Notes under the pieces: model-generated | What the model was told of the DNA's origin: nothing | The model's database searches: none | The model's input: only the letters and a program-made list of their open reading frames with translations | Origin: Phoebastria nigripes | Lineage: Eukaryota > Chordata > Aves > Procellariiformes > Diomedeidae | DNA length: 64,000 bases | Direction of reading: 5' to 3' | NCBI GenBank assembly: GCA_035582835.1 | Contig: JAYKAV010003079.1 | Coordinates: forward strand, 354,449-418,448 | Program-made: the position numbers and the translations under genes | Shown: one piece after another, positions 14,721 to 27,943 of the stretch | Numbering within the stretch: the stretch's first letter is position 1 | Layout: each line of letters opens with the position of its first letter

Positions 14721-17700
14721 AGGTTTAGCAGAAGCCTGTAGTGATAACACAATGAATCAAAGCTTGGGCTCATTGGCTCAGTGCCCTAATGGACAAAGAT
14801 TACTCATTAACAATTCTTTCTTTGCGAAACTCTCCAAACACAGTCTGTATTAAAATGTTGTGAATCCCAGCTTGTCCATCAGCACAGAGACTTGAGATGC
14901 TCATTAATACTCTGGCTGGGTGCAGGGGGGAAGTTGGCTCAAAAAGTGGGGTGATAGTACCTTGTTGCTGATTATAACACTTTTCTTGCACATGGACATT
15001 TTTATGACACTCTCAGCCTCCTTGTCTTTCCCACCCAAGGAGCCCAGATGTCATTCCGAGACATATACTTGACTTCTAAGTATTCCTGTTATTCTTTACA
15101 CTTTTTAGGAGAACAGAGCATTACACTGAGTACTGAAGAAGCAGAATGAGCTATAAATTACAGCATCACAGGGATTTGGGGACATTAAAGTTCAGTTCCT
15201 GGATCTGCCACACTCTCTAACAAACTGCATCATTTTAATTTGGGCTCATCCCATAAAGCTTTAGGCATGAAACTGAGGCCCTTAACTTTAAACCTAGTAG
15301 ACTCATGCACCTTGCATGCACAAGGGGAAGAAACTGGTACCTGTAGATGCTGAATCACATCCTGGGTGGGCTGCACTGCATCAGAAAATGCTGATCTCTT
15401 GCCACTGAACAACTTGAACAACTACATCCCCACTTACCCAGTAGAGAAATTTGAAGTGAAGTGGAACAAATCCAAGCTGTTCTGTTTCAACATCCCACCT
15501 ACACAGCGAGGGTAATAATTGCCTGTTTTGCATTGCTAAACATATCCAGTGGGGATGAGTTGATCTGGCAGTGGTATTGAGGCAAATTTCAGCCAGAGGG
15601 GACAGCTGGCAGCANCACTTATGGTTAAGCGAGTTCATGTCTGCCACATGGTATATGCTCTCCGTCCTTGCACCGTCTGATCAAGAGTGAACACACAGAG
15701 ACACAAGCTGTACCTCCTACTCCAGAAAAGAGAGGCATTGAGCAGCACACACAGTCCTCTCTAGGAGAAAGGTGACAGCTGCTGGCCCTGAAGTTACCAA
15801 GAGTAAAATTCCCTCGCTTTCCCCCAGTTGAAGAGAAAAAAAATTTAAAAAGGTATATTCATCGTCAAGCTTATATCAAGGAAACTAAAAATCTCTATCC
15901 TTCTCTTTAAAATGTAATTAATAAAGGGTCTTTCTCATGTGTTCTGTCCCTTGCAAATTCAGCTGGTAGCCAGCCAAACACACGTGGTGTGACAGGTTTC
16001 TGAAGAGATCAATGGGAGAATGATGCCATAAGGCTGTCACTGGACACTAGCGCTCCCAAGGGGGTACTGTTTTCAGGGATTTATGCCTACAGTTCATTCC
16101 AGCAGGCACTGGCCATATGATAAGTACATTTAAGACTAAGGTTCTCTCAGTCCTCGTTTCTGACTCTCTGAAAGCCATCACTACTGTAAACGATGAGATT
16201 TCTGTTTTACAAATTCATGTATAGCAAAATTGACAAAGTACTTTCAAATAAGAGAATTCTTCCAAAACAACCCTACCCACAGGAGACAGGTGGTCTCCAC
16301 AACTCCAAACATGCCAACATCCCATCTGACACTTTCCAGTAAATGTCCACTCCAGTGGTGCCTAGTAAACACATGCCAAAAAACCCCCTCTCTCTTTGGT
16401 CATCCTGAGGCCAGTGATGGGATTTGTCCCTTACCAGGTGAAGAAGCAGAGGCTGAGCCAAGAAGTCCAACAAATGTCATATTATGTCTCATGGAGCTTT
16501 CCATCTCTCAGCTAGTTCTGAAGACCTTAAATCTCTTTTTCAGCTTTCAGCCTCCTGCAGCATTGGTCCTAGATAGTTGGTGGCACAGAGCAATTGCTAT
16601 TTAGAAGCCCCTAGAGACCAACCTTCAATAAAGGTTCTTCCCCAAAAAGCATTTTCCTCTATGTGGATGGTTTGTCAGACAGCGAAGAGCTCACCACAAA
16701 GGAAATCAAATTTAATACCCCTATTCACTAACGAATTTGTTGCATTGAAACATTTTTCCTTTCCCTACAACAATAAAGAGGCACGTGGCAAAGTGGTGCT
16801 TTGTCCACTAATCAATACTTTCAAGACATTATTGGAAAAAGCAAAGAAAGAATCCACATGATCAAAAGAGGAGATGTTGCCTGTAGCAACGACATGTGGC
16901 ATTACTAGTTCAAGCCAGGTGTTCATATTTTATTATGGCTGATGTGCAAATGAAAATTGAACAGAAAGGAATTAGAGCAAATCAGAAATATCTTCTGTAG
17001 TGTTATAGGAGACTACCTACACAACATCAAGGGAGAGAAGAAGGGAAAAGATTCAAATTCGGTTACTTATAAATAGAATATCTTTTTTAAGATAGCATTG
17101 CATGCTATAATTTTTTAAATTTCTGAAAATTTATTGACATCCTAAAACTTCTCTAGACAATACTAACATTACTTCTGTAACTGACAAGTAGCACGTGTTC
17201 TAAAATACATCCATGACATTATCAGTGCAAATACACATTCAGCTACAAAAATACGGATATATGTATAACATTCAGGGCTAAAAATCTGTCTGCCTAGAAA
17301 ATACCACTTCATAAACTCCACACTCCATGAAAGAATTGAAAATGTTGTTGTAGCTCCTGTTTGCTCCTCCTCCTGCTACTCTGCCTTTTCTCCACTGAAA
17401 TAATTGCCATCCCACACTTGCACTGACAAGGTAGCTCCATAGCCTCAGCCACAGAAAGGCAAGACAAATCCTGGAAAAAAGTCATCAAAAGTATGGATGG
17501 GAAAAATCTAGCTCAGAAGGATATAGGGGGAAAGGAAGAAAAGGTAGGTTGGGCATTCATCCTCAACATTTCCTTCTCTTCACACCCCTATGAATGCATC
17601 ACCACACATTAAAAAAATATGAAAATAATACATCCACAAATGACCAGTACCACCTTCTTTTTGCATAGAAAATCTTGTCAACAGCTGTACAACTTTCTGC

Positions 17701-19579
17701 CTACTCACAGCCAGTTGCTTGGAACTCCAGCAGCATTGTACAGATGACAACCAGTCACAACTGGTGAGAGACCTTGGGTCTGTGTTTGTTTGATAGACCA
17801 AGGGACATGTGCCTTGACTGAGATCCGCTTGTGCTCAAGAACCTCTTTCCCCCATGCTGACAGCTCCCAGCATGAATGGTACTGCAGACACCTGAGGGCT
17901 CATCTAAACCAAACTGTGCCTCAGCACGAACTATCAGTTACAGCTTGGAAAGTGTTCCTGACTTGATTATAAACAGTTGCTGCTAAACAGCAGAGTCACC
18001 TGCAGCTTTTCTTTCATCCCTGCAGCACCCCTTATTTATTATTGCTACACAGAGGACACACATCATCTCCACCACTTTGGGTCATGGTCTGTCTCCTTAG
18101 ACCAGCCATTTCTTACTCTTAGGCACTCTCAGAAATATCACTGTTCATCACTCTAATGAATAAAGGAAGCTTTTCATTTCTTGAAGGAAGACCAATATTA
18201 TCACCAGCTTACAGTAAATTTTATCATATGAAGATAATTAAGTAATCTTGATAGATAAGGCTGCTTCTGTACAGGCTAAAAAAATAGGAAAGGAATGGGG
18301 TGCAAAGTTTCAGTGAGTTAACTCTAGTAGCTGTTCATCTTTTTTTTTCTCCTGCATTTCAAAAGTGGAGGAATAACTCCGCTCTTAAGATTAATTTAGC
18401 TTATTGAGTAAGTCTTTCATTACTCAGAGCCTCTTCGTTATAAGTTGCTCTCTGATTATTCGGTTTCTGAACAGGGCAAAACTTGTTCAACAGTCCTATG
18501 TTGTGCCCTAATGAAATCCAATAGTCTGTCTTTATCACTCACATATTTAGAGTAGAGTGTCATGAAGGGTAAAATGACCATGGAACAATCTGTCCTAAGA
18601 GGGGGAATTCCTCCCTGATGGCAGGCAGTTAATAGTTAGCCAACAAGCAAGAGCATATATGTTATTAACAAGATACCATNTTACAGCTGCCTGGGTGCAA
18701 GAGGAGAGCTGAGCATGTGTGGAATCAGCTACAGTATCAGATCCTAAATTTCAGTGTGGGGAACTTGGTCTACCTTCCTGTAGCTGACTTCAACTGAAAT
18801 TGAGAATGTGTTTTTCTATAAATAAGTTCTAGTTATTCCACATTAGATTCTCTCTCATTATTTTAAATTTTAATTAAGGTACTGATATGACATGCTCTTT
18901 TTTTTTCCCCTCTCCTGCTAGGGGTTACAAGTTTAAAAGTTCCTAGAGGAATCACAGCTTTAAGTTAAATATGTTAGTACAGTATTAGCTGATAAGAAGT
19001 TGTCCTAGAGGCCTCGGAGTAAATATATACTTTATTCTTTCAATTTTTTCCTCTTGACATTTTGATGTTATACAGTATGATAGTGATTGAGTTCAATAAG
19101 GGTTAGCCTTCATTTATGTAAATATTTGGAGAGATAAAAATATTATTAAAAGTTGATCCATTCCAGTAAATGAATGCACTGTCCTTTCATTAGTAAGTAG
19201 TTCTTTTAAACGAAATGTCAAAGGTGATGAGTGAAGTATTATTAAAAAATAAATATTGGAATATTTTTAGATGGGCTTTTGAATTGCTGAAATATTCACA
19301 CTAAATAAATTCATTCTGCAAACTTTTAAAACTCTGCTTGTTTCTCATACTATGTCTAGTGTCAAGGAAAAAGATCTTTAAAAGGACTGTTCAGCAGCTA
19401 ACAAGAAACCATTTCTTTAAGGATGGGAGAGGAAATGTAGTCTAGACATCAAATGAATGGAGAGTGTAAGCCATTGGAGGTGCAGGAGGAGCCTCTGCTA
19501 ATGCTATTTGGCAAGCCAGTGTCACTGTTAGCCTTTTAAATCCTCAGTTCTATACTTTATTGTTCTAGAGGAAGCTCTA

Positions 19580-20410
19580 CCATGCTCTGAAGCATTGCAG
19601 GCAGATGACTGCTCTCATGGCTTACTGAGAGGGAGGACTGCAGAGCAGGCATCAGACCCCAGACAAGTACCCAGAGCAAAGCCCAGGGGAACTGCCCCAT
19701 CCTGCCTCACGAGGTCCACGACCACCCAGGGAACAGGGGGACATCACACACTCAGCAGCTGATGGAAAGCTCATCACACCTGCCTACATCCAGGAGGGGG
19801 AACATCAGATTTGGCTATGAGGAATCATGCAGGACTCAGTTTGGAAGAAGCTGCCTTCTTCATTCTGTAAGGAAGACACTTGTATGTCAGGGAGGAACAG
19901 GAGTAGGACTGCACCACAAGGACAATAAGCCAGGAGCTAAGGATAGCCCCACTAACAGAGCATAGTCCCACAGTACCTGAGTGGGGCCAGGGTGCTGATA
20001 GCAACAGGCCCAGAGGAGGCAAGGTGGTGAATCAGAACCAGGGGCCATCCAGGGACCAGCCAAGAGCAGCAGGAATAGATAGGGCCAGATGCGGGACTGG
20101 AGATAATGCAGCATCAGCCTGAGGTCCACCTAGGAGGCAGAGCAGAGGCAGGACTGGAGATAATGCAAGCTACAGTTTACACTTGCAGTCCACCTGGGAA
20201 AAATCCACCAGTGAGCCAGGACATGAGGAGGCCACACCAAGCACACCTCCAGCTTATCACAGGCTGGGACCTGAGACCTAGGCTTGAGCTTAAATAGCAT
20301 CCTGAGCCCATGGGCGGGGTGTGTGCAAGGCCCCAGGTGAGGCTGATCAGGGCTGTTAAATCCTATTAGTGTCCTCAGGACCCTGATGTAGAGCAGCTCT
20401 CAAAGCTTTT
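19580..20410. repeat. GC-rich repetitive patch of unknown type
   Basis: This patch stands out from the AT-rich surroundings. A 17-bp word, ggactggagataatgca, occurs at 20094 and 20151, and gtccacct recurs about 64 bp apart, so part of it is an imperfect tandem of about 57-64 bp. A TATA-like cttaaatag lies near 20,288. It could be a degraded LTR, a satellite-derived segment or a minisatellite. I do not recognise the family, and none of its open frames looks like a protein. Confidence 0.4.
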
Positions 20411-23400
20411 GTTGGCTCTTCCTTATTCCCTACCAGAATTTGGACAAATTGTGAACACGGTTATAGTCACTCGCAGCAGGCAAGATGAGCAGCAGCAGCA
20501 GACCCTTAATGTCCAACTTGCACTGGAAAGACTGAGATATTAAAAAGTCCATGTCACAAGTTCAGCTGAGGAGTACTTATGACTCCACCCAGCTAAAGAA
20601 AAATGAAAGGGGCTGGAAATTAGATAACACGGGGTCCTGGACATAGCTGAGATACTGCCAATCTCAGAAAATTGCCTCCACCTTAATTCCAACAAAGTCA
20701 GCCATGACTGTGTTGGTGGAGCCCTTCCCATCTCATTGTGGAAGATGTTGGTGGGCTAACTGGTGTGCAGCTCCTAGGCACATTACAGCAAAAAGCTCTG
20801 AAATGGCCACGGCTCTCCTAGGACAATTGTATCCTTAGCCATGGAAGTGCAAAGAAAGCATGAGGTACTTACTGACATAATTAGCAATAACAAGCAGTAA
20901 CAAGCAGGCAGTGCTCATGTAGTGGTGGCTAAGAAACACAGGGGTGAAATGGAAGAGAGTGAAGGACACCACAGACAACTGGGCAGAGGATCCTTATTTG
21001 ATGTACTGGGGCCCAGGTCAGTCAGATCATCCTCTTGGTTTCCACCTAGAAAACAGTTAGTACTGAGGAGAGAGAGAGATCTGAAAGCCAAAGAAAAGTG
21101 GGGTGGTTGAAGAGGAAGTTGAGGGGATGTTAAACAATAGCCCTTGGGAGAATTAAAGGATTTAGTTTATTTTCCTTTCTTTCCTAATCTTCAGTTTACA
21201 TCATTACATTCTGAAAACAAATTACTTCCCTTTTTGGAATACAGAAATTAAATGCAGTATAAAGTTTATTAAATTTAAATAACACAAATAGGGAAATGCA
21301 GAGGTTACTTATCTCATAGAAGTATTATCTTGGGCTCACTCTGAAGAAGAGCTTCATTTATCAAAACCTAGTCTGAATACCCTCTTTGTCCAAAATTGGG
21401 TCATATCCCAAAATATGAATCATTTGCATTGGCAGATCCCTCATTTATCTCAAATCTCACTTGGCAGATACATTTCATGTTCCCATCTCATCCCACAACA
21501 GAAAAGGTATAACAAAAACAGGTCTAGAGAATAGTGATAGAGTAGATTACATGCATGGGAAATTTGTCTAGTTCTGTTTCTTGTCTTTAGTGACACCTTC
21601 ACTAAAGGTGTCATCACCTACCAAACCTTCACAAAGAAGGGAGTCTTACAAATTCATGAATTTTAGGCTTTAACTGCTTCTCTAAATAGGTGTGTAGGAT
21701 GAGACAATTTATGTGAAAAAGGGCAAAAATCAGTTCAAAGCATGGCAGTTCACCTACTCAGCAGCATAAGCCATTGTTCCTCCTTCTGCACTGGCTCCTC
21801 GCAAATATGGAGCCAAATTAGAGGTTTCTATCCTTTCCTTCAAGGTTTCCTCAAAATTGCATCAAGCTACTGGGGGACTGTGGCTATAACTCTCTGAATT
21901 TACAAGGCTTCCCCCAAAACTGTTATTTCCCCTGAGCAATGGAGTTGGCCACCCAGAGGAAGAGCCATGCTCGTACAGGAGACAGCCCTTTCTCACCTGC
22001 TAACCCGTGGTGGAGTAAGTTCTCAAGAGCCTGTGGGATCGGTCCCTATGATTCACCAGCCCATTTTAGCCATACTTGCATTTCTTGGACATAGACACTG
22101 ATTACCACTATGGCAAATGGGGAAAGGAAGGTGTTACTGTTACAGAAATACCAGCTAGGAAGTTCTTCGGAGCAAAGGCTGGACTGAGCAGTCAGCCCTG
22201 GTGTTAACTCTTTTGTCTGGCAGGAAGTAGCAGGGAAGTGGGCTCCAGCAGGAACCAGGAGCCCTCCTACCAACCACGCTGATGTACAGAACTACTTAGC
22301 AAAAACATCTCCAGCCCACGCGAACCAGCTCCCATGTAGCGTGGAGAATGAAGTTCCAGTTTCTGATCTCTTAAATTTGAGTGAAAAATTAAAACAAGAC
22401 AGCACCAATGATCGGTAACTAGAGAGCTGATGTTCTGGTTATCATGTGGACTACAGCTGAGTCTTAGCTGCAGCAAACTTACACATGAAATTTTTTTTGG
22501 CTGAAGCATATGTGTGTGTCTATGTGTAAGTGTTGTTATTTCTACTCAAAGGAAACAGATCTGTACATGTGATTAACAAAGAAATTAATGTCACTGACAA
22601 CTGAGGGGCAAAAATCATGCCCTATTCTTTTTCCAGTAGTCTTTCCCCTGTAATATCTGCTGATGACAAACACAGCAGTAGAAGTTGATGGGAGTATCAA
22701 AGGTACCAAATACTGGATCAGTAGTATGATTATTAGACACAACTGATGCTGTTCTAACGTTATTAAACTGATGACTTCCCACATGTAATGCATGCTGCCA
22801 GAAAGTCATGCTCATGTAAACACAACAAAAGGGATTCCTTCATGTATGCATGGAAATTACCTAGATACTAACAGATGATTCTGTATTTCAGGTTGTGTCT
22901 CATTAATGTGCAGCCAATAAGCATACATCCTACCAAATAAAAGATTGATAGAGGAAAAAAAAAATGCATGTAGCAACATTAGTTTTTAAAAACAGAAAAT
23001 ATTTTTCTCCTGGATATGTGATATCAACCTGGAAATGTACATAAACCCTGGAACTGCATTCTTTTTTTCTGCACATCCAGTTCATTCCAGAGAGGGCCAA
23101 GGAAGGGTATACCTAGCTCTTACCATTTTCAATTTAGTCCGAGAAAGATAAGTCAAAATTAGAAAATGTGAGGTAACTGCTATTTTCCCAGTGACAGACC
23201 TGCTATTCAAGTAGGTGGTGAACTGTAACCTTGAACTATGCAAGATGTCAATGTCACTGCTATAGCATGATAACCTCTATATTTAAAAATGTTTGCTTGA
23301 AGAAACATCAATTCTTAAATCTCTTAGAAAAATTTGACAAAGCATAACCCAGTCATGTTGTAAAGTTTATCTAAAAAATAGATTTACCAAACATACACCT

Positions 23401-24344
23401 CTCCTGTGACATTAAAGATTATAAAAAAATTAATTGCCTGAGAAAGAGGGTAATTAATAAATATCAGAGACTGTAAATAAGCAGTAGAAAAGAAAAATAT
23501 AACTGAAGCTGAAAATCGTAGTACTTCAACTTACAACTCGGAGAACTATTTTTTTTATACTTCAAACTTTCTAAATCTCTTTTAAAACTAGCATAGTTGA
23601 TACTCATTTTATCGGTTTAATCATTGACTTGTTGCTTAACCTGTCTTGTTACTTAGGTCTTTAAAAGTCAACAGATGATAATAGTATGAAATAAATAAAA
23701 CCTTTGTCACTCATTCCTACATCAAGTTTTACGTAACTCTCCTAAATATGAGTTGCAACAGAAACCTTTGAACAGCATACCAGTAAAACGGACTGTATTG
23801 CAAAGAAGCTGATAAAGTCTTTTTTGGAATATTGTCAATTTATTCCAGGAATTTAACTGTAATTAACCAGATACTTTAGGCTTCTTCAATGTAATAAATC
23901 TTTGTTCTGTAAATATACTGCTCATTTCTTCAAGTAGAAAAGCTTGATATATAATGGCCCAGATAAAGTTCTTCTCTTTTTTGAGATTGCCAGTAAAAGT
24001 GGGCAGAGACATGATGATTTCTGTAATAGGAATGTCAGCCAGCAGGTGCTAAAATGAATGAGACCTTGACTGACTTTACACCTGACCTTGGATTACTTCA
24101 AGGCAATAACTGAGGTGTGAAAAAGCACTGTTTTCCTGTACCCACTCTTGATCTCTCCACTTAATATCACAATTTAACAGTATTTTAGCAATCTACTTCC
24201 TAGTCTGGAGTTTTAGAAATTAATTACAAATTCGAGGTGCCTCCATTTTTTGCCTTTAGATGGTGGATATTCACTCACTTCCTACTGAAAAATTAGCTGC
24301 TCCCTAATGCAGCATGGTGGCAGGAATAAAAGGAATTAGAGGTC
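20411..24344. other. Intergenic DNA, no gene recognised
   Basis: The DNA is AT-rich with a small 9-bp-stem inverted repeat at 21591-21613 (tgacacctt / aaggtgtca). No exon or repeat family was recognised. Confidence 0.55.
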
Positions 24345-26970
24345 TATGTGCAATTGCAGGGCTCTGATCTCATTGGGGTCATGGAGACATAGTGGTATAG
24401 CTCATATTACTGGAGTGCTGCCTTGGATGGATATAGGCTTTTTAGGAAGGAGAGACGGGTCAGCAAGGAGGTGGAATTGCCCTGTACACAAGAGCAGCAG
24501 GCATGCATGGAGCTCTGTCTTAGGATGGAGATCGAGCCAGCTGAGAGCTTAGAGGTAGACCAATGAGGGCAATGTTGTAGTGGGTGTCTCTTACAGACTG
24601 TCTGAAGAGGAAGAAGTAGATGAGATCTTCTTTGGACAACTGGAAGAAGTCTCACGTGTGCAGCCCGTGATCCTCATGAGAACTTTAACCACCCCAATAC
24701 CCTGGAGGTGGTGGGATATATATATCTCTCTATATATAATATACTGCTGGAGGGACAACACAGCAGGGACAAGCAATCCAGGTAGTTTCTGGAGTGCATT
24801 GTTGATTACTGGTAACTGATTATAACTGATAACAAGTGATTGAGGAGCTGAAGAGAGGACATGCTGTGCTGGACCTGATTCTTTGAAACACGAAAGAACT
24901 GCTTGGGAGCATGAAGGTCATGGGCAGCTTTGGCTGCAGTGACAATGGGATAGTGAAGTTTAAGATCTGAAGAGGCAGAAACAAGGCAAAAAGCAGGATC
25001 ATAACCCTCCACCAGGAGAGTATACTTTGGCCTGTTGAGGACTTGCTTGGAAGAATCTCATGGAATATGGACCTGGAGAGAAGTCCGGAAGAGCTGGTTA
25101 GCATTCAAAAATCACCTCCTCCAAGCTAAAGAACAGTCCATCCTGAAAAGCAGGAAGTCAAGCGAAGGCGTCAGGAGGCCCGCATGGATGAACAAGGAGC
25201 TCCTAACTAAAATCAAACATAGAAAAGAAGCATATAGGTGGTGGAAGCAGTGTCAGGTGACCCAGGAAGAATATAGAGCATGCAAAGCATGCAGAGATGG
25301 TGTTAATAAAGCCAAAGCCCACCTGACATTGCATCTGGTGAGAGATGTGAAGGGCAACAAGAGAGGCTTCTACAGGTGTATCAGCAGCAAAAGGAAAACT
25401 AGGGAAAATTTGGGCTTGCTGCTGAATTGGGCAGGAGACCGGGTGACGAAAGACATAGAGAAAGCCAAGGTGTTCGATGCCTTCTTTGCCTCAGTCTTCA
25501 CTGGTAAGACCAGCCTCCAGGAATCCCAGGTCCCTGAGACCAGCGTGAAAGTCCAGAGCAAGAAAGACTTACCCTCCATGGAGAAGAATCAACTTAGGGA
25601 ACATCTAAATAGATTGGACATGCCCAGGTCCGTGGGTCCTGATGGGATGTACCAAGAGTGCTGCGGGAGCTCCTGATGTCAATGTGAGGCCACTTTCAAT
25701 TGCCTTTGAAGGGTCATAGCAATTGGGAAGGGTTCCTAATGACTGGAAAAAAAGCAAACATCACTCCCATCTTGAAGAAGGAGGCAATGAAACTGATAGC
25801 CTTCTACGATGAGAAGACTGGCTCAATGAACAAGGGGATAGCTTGACTTATCAAGACTTTCAGCACTGTCTCCCATAACAACATCATTGACAAAATGAAG
25901 TACACACTAGATAAGTACACAGTAAGGTGGATTTAAAACTGGCTAAACTGTTGATCTCAAAGGTTTTGGATCAGCAGCATGAAACCCAGCTGGAGGCAGT
26001 AATGTATGGTATATCCCAGGGGTCGATGCTGGGACCAATATATCTTCATTAATAACCTGCATGATGGGACAGAGTGCACCCTCAACAGTTTTGCAGGTGA
26101 TGCAAAACTGGGAGGAGTGGTTGATACACCAGGTGGTTGTTCTGCCATTCAGAGGGGCCTTGACAGGTTGAAGAAATGGCCCAACAGGAATTTCATGAAC
26201 TTCAACAAAGGGAAATTCAAATCCTGCACCTAGGGAGGAATAACCCCACACACCAGTAGACACTGGGGGCTAGCAGGCTGGGAAGCAGCTTAGCAGAGAA
26301 GACCCTGGCCATGCTGGTGGACAACAAGTTGAACATGAGCCAGCATGTGCCTTCATGGTAAAAAAGGCCAACAGCCCCTTGGGCTGTATTAGGAAAAGCA
26401 TTGCCAACAGGTCAAGGGAGGTGATCCCTCCCCCTTGCTCAGCCCTGGTGAGACCCATCTGGACTGCTGGGTCCAGTTCTGGGCTCTCCAGTGTAAGTAG
26501 GACATGGACTTACTGGAGCGAGTCCAGTGAAAAGCCATGAAGATGTTTAAGGGGTTGAAGCATCTGACATGTGAGGAGAAGCTAAGAGAGCTGGGACTGT
26601 TCAGCCTGGAGAAGGCACAAGGGGGATCTCATCAATGTGTGTGAATAACTGATGGGGTGAAGTAAAGAAGATGGAGTCAGACTCTTCTCAGTGATGTCCA
26701 GTGACATGACAAGAAGCACCAGGCATTAACTGAAATATAGGAAAAAACATTTAAACATACGAAAAATACTTTTTTCACTGTGAGAGTGGTCAAACACGAC
26801 CAGGTTGCCCAGAGAGGTTGTGGACTTCTCACATTCGGGGATATTCAAAACCCAACTGGACACAGTCCTGGGCATCTGGCTCTAGCTGACCTTGCTGTGA
26901 GCAGGAGGGGTTGGACTAGATGATCTCCAGAGGTCCCTTCCAACCTCAACTATTCTGTGATGCTGTAAGA
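24345..26970 (+). mobile_element. CR1 LINE, long defective copy (EN to 3' end)
   Basis: The element reads on the plus strand from the endonuclease part of ORF2 (about 24,345-24,800, with several stops) through the EN-RT linker, which is still open at 25,035-25,676 (AWMNKELLTKIKHRKEAYR, then FYRCISSKRKTREN and VFDAFFASVFTGKTS). RT remnants follow, then the usual CR1 3' UTR ending ttggactagatgatctccag and a degenerate octamer tail (ttctgtgatgctgt). Part of the RT fingers is missing near 25,785. The catalytic FADD motif reads FAGD at about 26,085-26,100. It is a non-LTR retrotransposon that cannot move itself. The 5' part is absent, as is usual for CR1. Boundaries are approximate, the left one more so. 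Confidence 0.9.
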
Positions 26971-27560
26971 CATGATGTGTTGTGGAGTAACCAAATTAAC
27001 CTGGGCACCTTTCACTAAGGCACTAGTTACAGAAATCCAGCTCCCCGAAGAAAATGTAGCATCACGAAATAAATTAAACTGTTAAGCCTACTTGCACTTT
27101 GGGGGGCACAGCGGGTGCGGAAACCCAACCTCTGCACAAGTTTGACAGATTTCAGTTGCTCATCTTTAGCTATTTTATAATTTCTTGGGGGAAGTACTAA
27201 CGAAAATGTTACTGAAGGAAATGCTATGCTCCCTAGAAGGATTTCTACCAACCATTCCTGATGAGGAAATCTGCATGTGTGGTGTGCTGGGTTGGAGAGT
27301 TTGCCAACCTTCAGATGTTGCAGTAATTTGATGGCTCAGGGAAACATCCTGTGATTTTTTTTTCAAACTAACATGTGCCTGTGTCCTCTAAAACCAATCC
27401 CAACCATTGACACAAGCCAGAGAACAACCTGTTAGCAAACTTCTCCTACGTGTCTTTTTGAAGAGGCAGATTCTTTTGTTAAACTTTGGGGAAGTCTTTC
27501 CCAATAATTGGCATGAGTCAGCACCATCTCTTCTCTGAAGGACATAAAATTGCCCAAGGA
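26971..27560. other. Intergenic DNA, nothing recognised
   Basis: This is unique-looking sequence between the CR1 and the G-rich region. Confidence 0.5.
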
Positions 27561-27820
27561 CAACGGCTAGATAATTGTCCTGCCTGAGCCATGGCATGAG
27601 AGAGCCAGCAGGTTAGTGGGCTTTGGGTCTGCCCTCACCCCTGCCTTATGCATGCTGTGGGGACTCTGCAGTGTTAAGGAGGAGAAGAGCCACCAGAGCT
27701 GGCTGAAGTCATTCAAGCTCCTGCATAGCAGGGATAAAAATATGTCCTTCTGCTCCACATGTGGAGGGGGTGCAGAGGGGTGCGTGGGCCAAAGGTACAG
27801 CTCAAGAGTGCTGGAGGAGG

Positions 27821-27943
27821 GATGGACTGGGAGCACTGGGAGGAGGGGCGGGGCGGCACTGGGGGCCGGGGGGGGGCACTGGGATGGATTGGGAGCACTG
27901 GGGTGGACACTGGGATGGACTGGGAGCACTGGGGAGAATGGGC
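27821..27943 (+). repeat. 31-bp G-rich minisatellite with a G-quadruplex motif
   Basis: The word gatgga(c/t)tgggagcactggg starts at 27821, 27883 and 27914, that is at 0, 62 and 93 bases. This fits four units of 31 bp in which the second (27852) has decayed into G runs. At 27845-27876, runs of 4, 4, 5 and 9 G separated by 1, 7 and 2 bases meet the usual G-quadruplex pattern on the plus strand. Confidence 0.85.

Larger units (their letters stand above)
1..19570. other. Intergenic DNA, no gene recognised
   Basis: Open frames here are short, lack similarity to any protein I recognise and show no exon-like conservation. The DNA is AT-rich with scattered homopolymers (poly-T at 1461-1474, 7905-7919 and 12429-12442). 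From mammalian synteny (SCYL2, SLC17A8, NR1H4) this side would lead toward NR1H4 in the same orientation. I looked for its isoform-specific N-termini and DNA-binding domain on the minus strand and did not find them. Confidence 0.6.

Noticed and set aside
25035..25676. A 213-codon open frame as a host gene
   Set aside because: The translated sequence is the CR1 ORF2 linker between endonuclease and reverse transcriptase.
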